Origin: Candidatus Nomurabacteria bacterium
GTDB taxonomy: Bacteria > Patescibacteriota > Minisyncoccia > Phycocordibacterales > UBA918
Reading direction: 5' to 3'
NCBI GenBank assembly: GCA_943359405.1
Contig: CALRHO010000003.1
Location: 1 to 30,305, forward strand
Length of the DNA: 30,305 bases
In this document: positions 7,571 to 14,744 of the stretch, piece by piece
Numbering within the stretch: the first letter of the stretch is position 1
Layout: each line of letters begins with the position of its first letter
Program-made: the position numbers and the translations under genes
Notes under the pieces: generated by a model
What the model saw: the letters and a program-made list of their open reading frames with translations, nothing else
Database searches by the model: none
Told to the model about the DNA's origin: nothing

Positions 7571-9823
7571 ATGACCACTCGCAATCGTCAAGTCGTCTTT
7601 GCCTTCGGCGAGGGCGACGAAAGCACCCTTACCCCCGCCGTGCGCGGGGGCAAGGGCGCCGGGCTCGCCGAGATGGCGAAGCTCGGTATCAACGTCCCGC
7701 CTGGATTTACGGTCTCGACGACCGTCGCCCGGGCGTACAACGAGCATGGCCGCCTCCCCAAGCGGGTGGTGGCGCAGCTCCATCGCGGCCTTGCGCAGCT
7801 CGAGTCTGAGACGGGGCGGACGTTCGGCGGCACTCGGAGTCCGCTTCTCGTTTCCGTCCGATCCGGTGCCCGGGTCTCCATGCCCGGGATGATGGATACG
7901 GTACTGAACGTGGGGCTCAATCCTACGACCGTGTCCGCCCTCGCCCGGGAGGTGGATGAGGTCTTTGCTCTGGATTCCTATGCGCGGTTTTTGCGCCAGT
8001 TCGGTGTGACCGTGCTCGGGATCGAGCCGGAGAAGTTCGACGCGACAGCAGTTGCGTCGAAAAAGCAGTCGATTGAGCGCTTTCAAGCGCTCATCGAGCG
8101 CGAGACAGGCGCACCGATGCCCGACTCGCCGCTCACGCAGCTGGGGATGGCGATCTTCGCCGTCCTTGGCTCGTGGACGAGCGAGCGGGGGGTCGCCTAT
8201 CGGCAGGCAGAAAGGATCCCTCACTGGTGGGGGACGGCCTACACCGTGCAGGCGATGGTCTTCGGGAACATGGGGGAGAACTCCTGCACGGGAGTCGTCT
8301 TCTCCCGTTGTCCGAAGACCGGCGCCCGCCGTATCTATGGAGAATTCCTCCCCAATGCGCAGGGGGAGGATGTGGTAGCGGGTACTCGCACCCCGTTCCC
8401 GATCCGCGAGATGGCACGATGGAACCGGGCAATCGCCGAGGAGCTCTGCTGGAACGTGCTCCAGCTCGAGCGGCACTTCGGTGACTTGGTCGATGTGGAG
8501 TTTACGGTCGAGCAAGGCCGTCTCTACATCCTCCAGTGCCGAGCAGGGAAGCGCTCGGCGCAGGCCGCGGCCACCTTCGCCGTCCACCAAGTGTGGGACG
8601 GCACGTGGTCGAAGAAGGAGGCGCTCGAGCGCGTTCCGGCGACGGAAGTCGCCAAGCTCGAGCGTCCGAGCTTTGACGCTGCGGCCTTGGCCGCGGCGGA
8701 GAAGCTGGCGACCGGCATCGCGGCGGCCCCCGGTGTGGCGACCGGGGTGGTAGTAACGAGTTCGGCCGAAGCGGCGCAAGCTGCTGTAGCTGGGCGGAAG
8801 GTCATTCTGGTGCGGCCTGACACCGCACCGGAGGACCTGCCGGGCATGCTCGCCGCCGAGGCCGTAGTCACGGCTGTTGGCGGTGAGACGAGTCACGCGG
8901 CGGTCGTCGCCCGCGGCCTCGGGAAGCCGAGTGTTGTCGGGTGCGGCGATGTTTCGCGACTAAAGGAGGGGGAGACCATCTCGGTGTGCGGAAACACCGG
9001 GGTGGTCGTGTGCGGTGGGGTACCTACCACCGCGTCGAAGCCCACGAAGGAAGTGCGCATCTTCCTCTCGTGGGTTAACCAATTCGGGGTGAAGGCGAAG
9101 TTTGCTGAACCCCGGATCGGTTTCGAGTTTGTCGGGGAGCAGTTCTCGGCGAACACCCTTCTCAATAACTTCTACCTCGCCGATGCCATGGCAACGGCAG
9201 CGGCAGGGTCACGTTTGGCCGCGCGCGCAGCGAGTCTCCGGACGAAAGTCCACGAGGAGCTCGCCGAGCTCTTTGCCTGCTACCTCACCATCGCGGTGGC
9301 AGGCGAAGTGCGGCATAGTCGCGGCAGTGCCTCGCTTACGGGTGACGCAGCGCAGGCGGCTGATGTGCTCGCCAGGGACTTTTCCGTTTCGTTTGGGGGT
9401 GAGCGTGCTTACTCTCAGACGAAGGTTTTGGGTGGGCTCAAAAATAAAAGCCGGAGTGAGCAGATTGACTTTTTCCGGCTCGCGCAGACTGCATTCGAGG
9501 GCTCCTGGAGTTCCTCGTATGGTGGTAAACGGTGGGCAGCTATTGCCGCCGCCCCGCTCGCCTTCCTTGAAGGTAAGCTCGGTCACTCGGTGTTTGTCGA
9601 TCACGCATTTGACCTCCAACACAATGGAGGAAGAATGTTCGATAAGCACGGTCTGTTGACCGGACATACCGACGAATATACTTTGCGGTGTCAGCTCGAC
9701 GCCAAGAAGCATGCCGCGGGTGGGGTCGCGACGCTTTACGTCGCGCTTACCAACTTACACTCGACCGTCGGGGAAGAGGTCGCTAACCTCTACGCCGATG
9801 GTCACAAACAAGGGCTCTGGTAG
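7571..9823 (+). CDS. PPDK-like phosphohistidine phosphotransferase lacking the PEP/pyruvate barrel, with an unknown C-terminal domain
   Basis: Residues 1 to about 490 match the ATP-grasp and swivelling phosphohistidine domains of pyruvate phosphate dikinase: GGKGAGLAEMAKLGINVPPG, SVRSGARVSMPGMMDT, MVFGNMGENSCTGVVFSR, NAQGEDVVAGTRTP and LQCRAGKR. The catalytic histidine is His442 in GGETSHAAVVARGLGKPS. Canonical PPDK (about 880 aa) continues with a TIM barrel that binds PEP/pyruvate. Here it is absent, and about 250 residues of unrecognised sequence follow, including FVDHAFDLQHNGGRMFDKHG. This arrangement, an ATP/His phosphotransfer module with a swapped acceptor domain, recalls rifampin phosphotransferase, so the enzyme probably phosphorylates a different acceptor. 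ATG 7571 has AAGGAGGT at good spacing; an upstream TTG at 7532 lies inside a hairpin and is rejected. GC-rich; probably acquired. The next gene starts 18 nt downstream, giving an operon. Confidence 0.85.
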   Translation: MTTRNRQVVFAFGEGDESTLTPAVRGGKGAGLAEMAKLGINVPPGFTVSTTVARAYNEHGRLPKRVVAQLHRGLAQLESETGRTFGGTRSPLLVSVRSGARVSMPGMMDTVLNVGLNPTTVSALAREVDEVFALDSYARFLRQFGVTVLGIEPEKFDATAVASKKQSIERFQALIERETGAPMPDSPLTQLGMAIFAVLGSWTSERGVAYRQAERIPHWWGTAYTVQAMVFGNMGENSCTGVVFSRCPKTGARRIYGEFLPNAQGEDVVAGTRTPFPIREMARWNRAIAEELCWNVLQLERHFGDLVDVEFTVEQGRLYILQCRAGKRSAQAAATFAVHQVWDGTWSKKEALERVPATEVAKLERPSFDAAALAAAEKLATGIAAAPGVATGVVVTSSAEAAQAAVAGRKVILVRPDTAPEDLPGMLAAEAVVTAVGGETSHAAVVARGLGKPSVVGCGDVSRLKEGETISVCGNTGVVVCGGVPTTASKPTKEVRIFLSWVNQFGVKAKFAEPRIGFEFVGEQFSANTLLNNFYLADAMATAAAGSRLAARAASLRTKVHEELAELFACYLTIAVAGEVRHSRGSASLTGDAAQAADVLARDFSVSFGGERAYSQTKVLGGLKNKSRSEQIDFFRLAQTAFEGSWSSSYGGKRWAAIAAAPLAFLEGKLGHSVFVDHAFDLQHNGGRMFDKHGLLTGHTDEYTLRCQLDAKKHAAGGVATLYVALTNLHSTVGEEVANLYADGHKQGLW

Positions 9824-9841
9824 CCCGAGAAAGGAGGTGAA

Positions 9842-10453
9842 GTGGCCATAAAACGAGGCCAGCGCGGCAGGCCAAAAGGCGGCGCGCTGGCAGGGCAGCC
9901 TGGGCGAAGGAATGGCGTCAGTCAATCCACGCTCGGGCTCGGACCGAGCAAGGCCAGTTGCTCCCACCGGGGGCAGTCGGTCAAGGTCGGTCCGTACAGT
10001 GTGCTGGCGGGGGGTACTCGCTACCTCCAACCGGCGGACTTTGAGGGGGTCGACGTCGTTGTCCCCCTCACCAATGACCTCGGCTGCCTCGCTTTTGGCG
10101 GGCGGTATGAGGTTATGCCGGCACTCCTCCGCGACTTTGGGGGTGTGCCGGCTGACTGGGGACTTTTCCTCGAGCTCCGGATCATCCCCGAGCTCGAGGC
10201 CGGTCGTAAGTTGCTCGCGTATTGCGTGGGCAGTCACGGCCGTACGGGGACGTTTCTGGCGTCCCTTATCGCGCTTCTCGAAAGCGCAGAGGAGACGCCG
10301 GACCCGATAGCGGCCGTGCGCGAGCGTCATTGCTCGCACGCGGTCGAGACGCTTGCGCAGGCGGAGGCAATCTTCGCTTTGCGCGGGCAGGCGCTGCCGG
10401 CGCAGTACCGGCGGGAGTTCTACATCCCGCCGGCGTTGCCCCTATCGGGTTAG
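9842..10453 (+). CDS. CX5R (protein-tyrosine/dual-specificity-type) phosphatase-like protein
   Basis: A 203-residue protein. Residues 125-140 carry CVGSHGRTGT, a CX5R phosphate-binding loop with Cys128 as nucleophile and Arg134, followed by a hydrophobic helix (FLASLIALLE) as in PTP/DSP folds. The residue before the Cys is Tyr rather than the usual His. The general-acid Asp is not certain; D residues around 70-80 and 100 are candidates. The first 40 residues are Arg/Gly-rich and likely disordered. The start is GTG 9842, supported by AAGGAGGTGA at 9831-9840. It lies 18 nt after the dikinase-like gene and is almost surely co-transcribed, so it may remove phosphate that the dikinase-like enzyme adds (inference). 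GC-rich like its neighbour. Confidence 0.7.
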   Translation: MAIKRGQRGRPKGGALAGQPGRRNGVSQSTLGLGPSKASCSHRGQSVKVGPYSVLAGGTRYLQPADFEGVDVVVPLTNDLGCLAFGGRYEVMPALLRDFGGVPADWGLFLELRIIPELEAGRKLLAYCVGSHGRTGTFLASLIALLESAEETPDPIAAVRERHCSHAVETLAQAEAIFALRGQALPAQYRREFYIPPALPLSG

Positions 10454-10466
10454 GTCTGAGTGACGT

Positions 10467-10499
10467 GGTGTCACGGTCGGTTCTTCCGGCCGTGACACC
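10467..10499 (+). terminator. Strong hairpin after the phosphatase-like gene
   Basis: Stem of 14 bp with one G.T pair (10467-10480/10486-10499), loop TTCTT. No uridine tract follows directly (only TTTT at about 10510), so termination would be partial. The rest of the gap to 10623 holds nothing clear except the SD-like AAAGGGGA at 10609-10616. Confidence 0.45.
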
Positions 10500-10623
10500 G
10501 AGTAATGTGTTTTGGTTAGCGGTGTTCGCAAGGACGGTTATCTTTGCGGGCTCTATAGGGCTTCGCAGTGTGAGAGAGCGCTGCGGGGTCGTAAGAGTTT
10601 AGATGATTAAAGGGGAAAGAAAG

Positions 10624-10878
10624 ATGTCGAGCGAAGTTGATCTTGATGCGGTGGCTTTGACACCGGCAGCGGTGGCCGCCTACCGCGAGTTTGCGGAGCA
10701 GGTGGCACGCGCACTGAGTCTTAGCGGCATCGTCAGTGACGCGGCTGATTTGCCCGACGAGCGGGTGCGGATGGAGGGCGATGGCTCGCTGACCGTTTAT
10801 GTCACCCTGCCAGAGGGGAAGGGAGAGATCTCTATGACCATTCCGCCCGGGCACTGGGGTTGGGCGAGAAGGCAGTAA
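10624..10878 (+). CDS. Small acidic orphan protein, last gene of the island
   Basis: An 84-residue product from ATG 10624, chosen because AAAGGGGA ends 7 nt upstream; an in-frame ATG at 10603 would put that motif inside the gene. The protein begins with a helical stretch (about residues 10-40, FAEQVARALSL) followed by probable beta strands (GDGSLTVYVTLPEG, then GEISMTIPPG) and ends in a Trp/Arg-rich tail (GHWGWARRQ). I do not recognise a family. It shares the high GC and good SD of the other island genes, but it lies 170 nt after the phosphatase-like gene behind a hairpin, so it may be expressed at a different level. Confidence 0.6.
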   Translation: MSSEVDLDAVALTPAAVAAYREFAEQVARALSLSGIVSDAADLPDERVRMEGDGSLTVYVTLPEGKGEISMTIPPGHWGWARRQ

Positions 10879-10908
10879 TGCCTTAAAGGCCTAACGAGAG
10901 ATCCGAGC

Positions 10909-11052
10909 GGCATCACGGAAGAGTGCGAAAGCGTGACTCCGTGGTGCCCACTACACAGTGGTTATGGGTGGACTGATGCTGGGCGTTACTCTCTCCGCCT
11001 GGTAGGTCGTTTTATACTGGAAACGACTCTGTCCATGACCGCTGTGTAGTGG
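10909..11052. repeat. Hairpin and distant inverted repeat at the right edge of the island
   Basis: An 11-bp stem (10909-10919/10938-10948, one G.T) follows the last island gene. CCACTACACAG (10948-10958) is repeated exactly in inverse orientation as CTGTGTAGTGG (11042-11052), the latter just upstream of the TACAAT box of the next gene. It could be an operator, an RNA stem or an old island boundary. The gap 10879-11067 otherwise holds no gene. Confidence 0.4.
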
Positions 11053-11067
11053 AGGTACAATAAACTC

Positions 11068-11952
11068 ATGATGGTAACAGCAACGAACGTGCGTCTCTGG
11101 ATGCTCGCAGCAGTGACGCTCGTCACAGTACTGTTGTGGCTGCCGCTCTCGCCGCTCGCGGCTGGGGTTGCGAGTGAGAGTGGTAGTGATCTTGTGGTGG
11201 CGTTTTTGGATGTGGGGCAGGGGGATGGAATTTTTATACAAACACCCGACGGGGTACAGGTGCTGATTGATGGTGGGCCCGATGGGAGTGTGCTGCGCTC
11301 CCTGGGTGAGGTGCTCCCTTGGGGTGATCGGTCACTTGATCTGGTGGTAGGGACGCATCCGGATAAAGACCACGTAGCGGGGCTTGTCGATGTGCTCGAG
11401 CGTTTCTCGGTCACGCAGATACTACGCACCGAGAATGTCAGTGACACGGCGGCCTCGAAGGCCTTTGACCGAGCAGTCGCGGACGAAGGTGCGGAGGTTG
11501 CGTACGCGCGGGCGGGGCAGGTGTGGCGACTGGGTAGTGACGTGACACTAACCGTACTATCGCCCGTAGGTAATCCCGAAGCGTGGGAGAGTAACGCATC
11601 ATCTATCGTGGCGCTGGTGCGCTATGGCGACATAGAGTTTTTGTTAACCGGTGATGCACCGGCTGGTACCGAAACCTTCTTAGTTGAACGGCACGGCAGC
11701 GCGCTCCAGGCGGAGGTGCTGAAGCTCGGGCATCATGGCTCACGAACGTCATCGGATGCGGTGTTTCTCGGAGTAGTGCAACCACAGTATGCAGTGGTCT
11801 CAGCCGGGAAGGATAATGATTATGGTCATCCACATGCAGAGGTGGTGGAGCGAGTAGCGCAGGCGGGGGTGCGCCTGGTGAGTACGGCAGAGGAGGGCAT
11901 CGTGATGTTTGCAAGCGATGGTAAGACGGTGCGACTCTTTCGTAAGGAGTAA
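11068..11952 (+). CDS. ComEC-type metallo-beta-lactamase domain protein
   Basis: A 294-residue membrane-anchored or exported metallo-beta-lactamase-fold hydrolase. One hydrophobic segment (about residues 8-32) is followed by the MBL domain: DVGQGDGIFIQTPDG, the metal-binding THPDKDHVAGL (HxDxDH), LTGDA, KLGHHGSRTSS and GHPHAEVVERV. This set is diagnostic of the C-terminal domain of ComEC, thought to process incoming DNA at the cell surface. The membrane channel part is encoded about 9.4 kb upstream, so the ComEC function is split. TACAAT (11056-11061) lies 6 nt before the ATG, so the mRNA may be leaderless. A second ATG follows at once (11071). A strong terminator follows the stop. Confidence 0.9.
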   Translation: MMVTATNVRLWMLAAVTLVTVLLWLPLSPLAAGVASESGSDLVVAFLDVGQGDGIFIQTPDGVQVLIDGGPDGSVLRSLGEVLPWGDRSLDLVVGTHPDKDHVAGLVDVLERFSVTQILRTENVSDTAASKAFDRAVADEGAEVAYARAGQVWRLGSDVTLTVLSPVGNPEAWESNASSIVALVRYGDIEFLLTGDAPAGTETFLVERHGSALQAEVLKLGHHGSRTSSDAVFLGVVQPQYAVVSAGKDNDYGHPHAEVVERVAQAGVRLVSTAEEGIVMFASDGKTVRLFRKE

Positions 11953-11954
11953 TG

Positions 11955-11997
11955 ACAAAACCGGCGCGAACCCCGTAGGGGTTCGCGCCGGTTTTGT
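11955..11997. terminator. Bidirectional intrinsic terminator
   Basis: Perfect 20-bp inverted repeat (11955-11974/11978-11997) with a GTA loop, A-rich on the left and T-rich on the right, so it can serve both the MBL gene and the convergent bL28 gene. Confidence 0.93.
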
Positions 11998-12010
11998 ACC
12001 AGGCGGTTAT

Positions 12011-12253
12011 TTAGATCAGACCAGCTTGCTTTAGGGTAGCGTGGGCACCGTTCTTAGCGATGGTGCGCAGACCCTTGGTCGAGACCTTGATGGTCACGGT
12101 CTTACCGAGCTCGGGAACGAAGATGCGCTTCTTCTGGAGGTTTGGGCTACGACGAACTTTACCGCACGGATTGAACTGCGTTGCACGCGTGCGGTTGCTG
12201 TAGCGGCCACCGATTTGGGTCTTCTTGCCGGTTACTTCACATTGCTTGGCCAT
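12011..12253 (-). CDS. rpmB: 50S ribosomal protein bL28
   Basis: An 80-residue basic protein of the large ribosomal subunit. It starts MAKQCEVTGKKTQIGGRYSN and contains FNPCGKVRRSPNLQKKRIF and the C-terminal STKGLRTIAKNG, matching bL28 along its whole length. One cysteine is kept in the N-terminal motif and one in the middle, so it is not the full four-Cys zinc form. Monocistronic: it ends at the shared terminator 11955-11997 and its start lies near the divergent M50 gene. Confidence 0.95.
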   Translation of the reverse strand: MAKQCEVTGKKTQIGGRYSNRTRATQFNPCGKVRRSPNLQKKRIFVPELGKTVTIKVSTKGLRTIAKNGAHATLKQAGLI

Positions 12254-12374
12254 AGTAATAGTTGAATTGCTCGTTTTTTAAGTGTCGCCATCCTACCACG
12301 GGAGTGTGAAAATGCAACCAGGTGGGGCTGGTTGGGAAGTCAGGTTGGCCAAGAGCATGTATACTAGTGGCGTT

Positions 12375-13019
12375 ATGGACCCATTTTCTACTGAAACCAT
12401 CGCGCTGATTGTGGCGCTTATTATGTCAATCGTGCTCCACGAGATGGCGCACGGTCATGCGGCCAATTGGCTCGGCGACCCGACCGCTCGCCTGCAAGGC
12501 CGACTGTCTCCAAATCCTTTGGTTCACCTTGACCCCCTTATGTCCGTGATTATCCCAGGCCTCCTTGTGATGAGTGGTTCGCCAATTCTCTTTGGTGCCG
12601 CTAAACCCGTACCATACAACCCCTACAATTTCCGTAACCAAAAGTGGGGAGAGGCGATTGTGGCGATTGCTGGTCCATTGGCCAATATTTTCCTGGCCCT
12701 GGTCTTTGCCGCGCTGGTGCGTAGCGCCGATGTGCTCGGACTCTCGGCTGCCTTTGTTGACTTGGCGATTGGTATTATTGGTCTCAATATCTTCCTGGCT
12801 TTGTTTAACTTGGTCCCTGTCCCGCCTCTTGATGGCTCAAAAATTCTCCCCCGTCTCTTACCGTATCAACTCGCGATGCGCTACGAGAGCCTCCGGTTTG
12901 CTATGGAACGCAACCTGATGCTCTCCTTTGCTATTATCATCCTTTTATTTATGGTCTTTTTGGGTGAACCACTGGCGGCCTTTACGAGCCAAGTCGTCTA
13001 TCTATTGGCCTTTGCCTAG
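12375..13019 (+). CDS. Site-2-protease-type zinc metalloprotease (peptidase M50)
   Basis: Intramembrane zinc protease of the short M50B type, 214 residues. The zinc motif HEMAH (HExxH) lies in the first helix at about residues 20-24. The second conserved motif NLVPVPPLDGSKIL (about residues 147-160) supplies the third ligand, Asp. Four or five hydrophobic helices are visible and no PDZ domain. Substrates are unknown; related proteins cleave membrane-bound regulators or peptides. The start is ATG 12375, because TATACT (12359-12364) is only 10 nt upstream and an upstream extension to 12282 would read through that promoter. It lies between bL28 (divergent) and uS12. Confidence 0.9.
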   Translation: MDPFSTETIALIVALIMSIVLHEMAHGHAANWLGDPTARLQGRLSPNPLVHLDPLMSVIIPGLLVMSGSPILFGAAKPVPYNPYNFRNQKWGEAIVAIAGPLANIFLALVFAALVRSADVLGLSAAFVDLAIGIIGLNIFLALFNLVPVPPLDGSKILPRLLPYQLAMRYESLRFAMERNLMLSFAIIILLFMVFLGEPLAAFTSQVVYLLAFA

Positions 13020-13035
13020 GAGAAGCCCGTGGCCA

Positions 13036-13063
13036 TTGCAAAAAATTGCATGTGTAGTATGCT
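13036..13063 (+). promoter_or_regulatory. Promoter of the uS12 gene
   Basis: TTGCAA (13036-13041), a 16-nt spacer and TATGCT (13058-13063) lie 15 nt upstream of the uS12 ATG at 13079. No SD sequence is present. Confidence 0.6.
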
Positions 13064-13078
13064 ACGCGGGCTACAAAT

Positions 13079-13492
13079 ATGGCTACCATTCAACAGTTAA
13101 CCAAGAAGAAGCGTCGTGACCCGGCTCGCAAGAGTAAGACGGGTGCGTTGCATACCGGTTTCAATAAGATTGAAAACCGCCCAAACAAGTACCATTCACC
13201 GTTTAAGCGTGGTGTGTGTACTCGTGTTACCACTAAGACCCCTCGTAAGCCGAACTCAGCTATTCGTAAGATTGCTCGTGTACGCCTTTCTAATGGTCAG
13301 GAAATTACCGCCTACATTCCTGGTATCAAGCACAACCTCCAGGAACACTCGGTAGTACTCGTTCGTGGTGGCCGCGTGAAGGACATCGGTGTGCAGTACA
13401 CCATCGTTCGTGGTAAATACGATGCGTCTGGTGTTTCAGAGCGCCGCATGGGTCGTTCACGGTACGGCGCCAAGCGCCCAAAGGCTAAATAG
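13079..13492 (+). CDS. rpsL: 30S ribosomal protein uS12
   Basis: A 137-residue small-subunit protein that shapes the decoding centre. Conserved blocks: GVCTRVTTKTPRKPNSAIRK, NLQEHSVVLVRGGRVKD and the C-terminal RSRYGAKRPKAK. Two features are unusual. The lysine of the PKKPNS motif (E. coli Lys43 counting Met) is Arg here, a substitution known to give streptomycin resistance in other bacteria. The loop after GGRVKD reads IGVQY instead of the usual LPGVRY, so the conserved Pro is missing. The N-terminal 30 residues carry a lysine-rich insertion relative to E. coli. A gene-free spacer of 360 bp separates it from uS7, whereas the two genes are normally close. Confidence 0.97.
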   Translation: MATIQQLTKKKRRDPARKSKTGALHTGFNKIENRPNKYHSPFKRGVCTRVTTKTPRKPNSAIRKIARVRLSNGQEITAYIPGIKHNLQEHSVVLVRGGRVKDIGVQYTIVRGKYDASGVSERRMGRSRYGAKRPKAK

Positions 13493-13852
13493 CACAAACG
13501 GGCCAAGGTCATCTCCGGTGTTGCTCCCTTCGCGAAACGGTTCATCGTACCACCCGAGTACGTCTCACCATTTCGCTCGGTCGCGCCTAGGAGCTGACCC
13601 TGTCCCCTTGGTGCTTTGGCTCAGGAAATGGCGTTTCCTGAAGTGTTCATCGGTCTTCTACGTACCGGTGAGCGCTTGCGGACACGCGATACACATAGTC
13701 TATATTCGCTACAGATACCGAGTGCCAGGTCCCAGAATGACCCCGGGCATTATGCGAAGAATGAGCGCCACAAGTGCTATTTCTCCAGTCGGATGTACGA
13801 CCAAGAGTCTCGTCTCCCTCGTTTAGTTACGTAGGTAATCAATCATATACAT
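13493..13852 (+). other. Gene-free uS12-uS7 spacer
   Basis: No credible ORF; the in-frame stretches lack start signals and family resemblance. A hairpin CAGGAAA/TTTCCTG lies at 13622-13628/13634-13640. A weak promoter may lie at TTGCGG (13676-13681) with TCTATA 17 nt later (13699-13704). No terminator was seen. It could be a long regulatory leader of uS7 (for example for r-protein feedback) or hold a small RNA. Confidence 0.4.
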
Positions 13853-14326
13853 ATGCGTCGACCAATTAAGAAGCGCCCGGTTGTAAAACCAGATGTACGT
13901 CATGGCTCAGTTGATGTGGAGCGTTTAATCAATTACATCATGTTGCGTGGTCAAAAGGAGACTGCTCGCAAGATCGTGTACGCTGCCTTTGAAGAAATTA
14001 AGAAGGCTAACAAGGATGCGATAGAGCCACAGGAGGTCTTTATGACCGCCTTGCGTAACGCTGGTCCGCTCATGGAAGTACGTAGTCGCCGGGTTGGTGG
14101 TGCGAACTACCAGGTGCCACGTGAGGTCCGACCAGAGCGTCGCGTCGCGCTCGCACTGCGCTGGATTATTGCCGCCGCTCGTGCTCAGAAAGGGGTGCCG
14201 ATGCACAAAGCACTCGCCCAGGAGCTTATTCTCGCCGCGAAGGAGGAGGGTAATGCCGTGAAGAAGCGTGAGGATGTGCACAAGATGGCTGAGGCTAACC
14301 GTGCCTTTGCCCACTTCGCTTGGTAA
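13853..14326 (+). CDS. rpsG: 30S ribosomal protein uS7
   Basis: A 157-residue primary 16S rRNA-binding protein that organises the 30S head. It begins MRRPIKKRPVVKPDVRHGSV, contains NAGPLMEVRSRRVGGANYQV and VRPERRVALALRWI, and ends in the family signature MAEANRAFAHFAW. Length matches the family. There is no SD; the ATG follows an AT-rich CATATACAT stretch. A strong terminator follows, so EF-G is not in the same transcript, unlike the classical str operon. Confidence 0.97.
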   Translation: MRRPIKKRPVVKPDVRHGSVDVERLINYIMLRGQKETARKIVYAAFEEIKKANKDAIEPQEVFMTALRNAGPLMEVRSRRVGGANYQVPREVRPERRVALALRWIIAAARAQKGVPMHKALAQELILAAKEEGNAVKKREDVHKMAEANRAFAHFAW

Positions 14327-14353
14327 GCAAAGTTTCCTGTTTTCGTTCATTCG

Positions 14354-14391
14354 GAAACAAAAACAACCCCCTAAAGGGGTGTTTTTGTTTC
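14354..14391 (+). terminator. Intrinsic terminator after uS7
   Basis: Stem 14354-14364 plus ACCCC pairing with GGGGT plus 14381-14391, with a single bulged A at 14365 and loop CTAAA. A T-rich tract follows. Confidence 0.9.
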
Positions 14392-14448
14392 TCTCATCTC
14401 GCATAGCAGTAGAAATTTCCAAAGTTGACGCCAGGCTTCGTTGCTTCT

Positions 14449-14498
14449 CGAAAAATATTCCTCACTGTACCGACTAGTACACCTCAAAATATTTTTCG
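14449..14498. repeat. Inverted repeat between two terminators
   Basis: CGAAAAATATT (14449-14459) and AATATTTTTCG (14488-14498) are perfect 11-bp inverted repeats, with a GTAC/GTAC pair inside the 28-nt loop. The surrounding segment 14392-14535 has no ORF and ends in its own terminator, so it may be a small RNA or a remnant of a small mobile repeat. Confidence 0.5.
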
Positions 14499-14535
14499 TT
14501 CGCACCTCGCTTGGCATTCAATTATTGAAAGTTTC

Positions 14536-14566
14536 AGAAAAAAGACCCCTCGGGGGTCTTTTTTCT
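14536..14566. terminator. Second intrinsic terminator in the uS7 downstream region
   Basis: Perfect 14-bp stem (14536-14549/14553-14566) with a 3-nt loop, A-rich left arm and T-rich right arm. It works in either direction by sequence; no annotated gene ends immediately before it. Confidence 0.85.
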
Positions 14567-14668
14567 TGTCCGCCGTACACTTTATTTCAAATTACGATTA
14601 CCAGTAAACTTATTAGCTTATCGTAAGCAAGGATGCGCGTCCTGGTTGTTGGTATTGCAGCACAAAAG

Positions 14669-14691
14669 TGCACCGACAGAAAGTCGGTGCA
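14669..14691. promoter_or_regulatory. Hairpin upstream of the 113-aa gene
   Basis: TGCACCGAC (14669-14677) pairs with GTCGGTGCA (14683-14691) around an AGAAA loop. No T tract follows. It lies about 55 nt before the ATG at 14745 and may be a leader element. Confidence 0.4.
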
Positions 14692-14744
14692 GTGTAGGCC
14701 TCGTGATACCATAGAGGCATTACTGGGCGTAATGTGTCTTTAGT

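Noticed and set aside
7064..8896. Long antisense ORF (610 codons) opposite the phosphotransferase gene
   Set aside because: It is a by-product of high GC on the other strand; composition is Arg/Pro/His-rich, no SD or motif is present, and the sense strand has a clear family match.
13616..13834. 72-codon frame in the uS12-uS7 spacer
   Set aside because: TTG start without SD, no family resemblance, covers a hairpin and a possible promoter.
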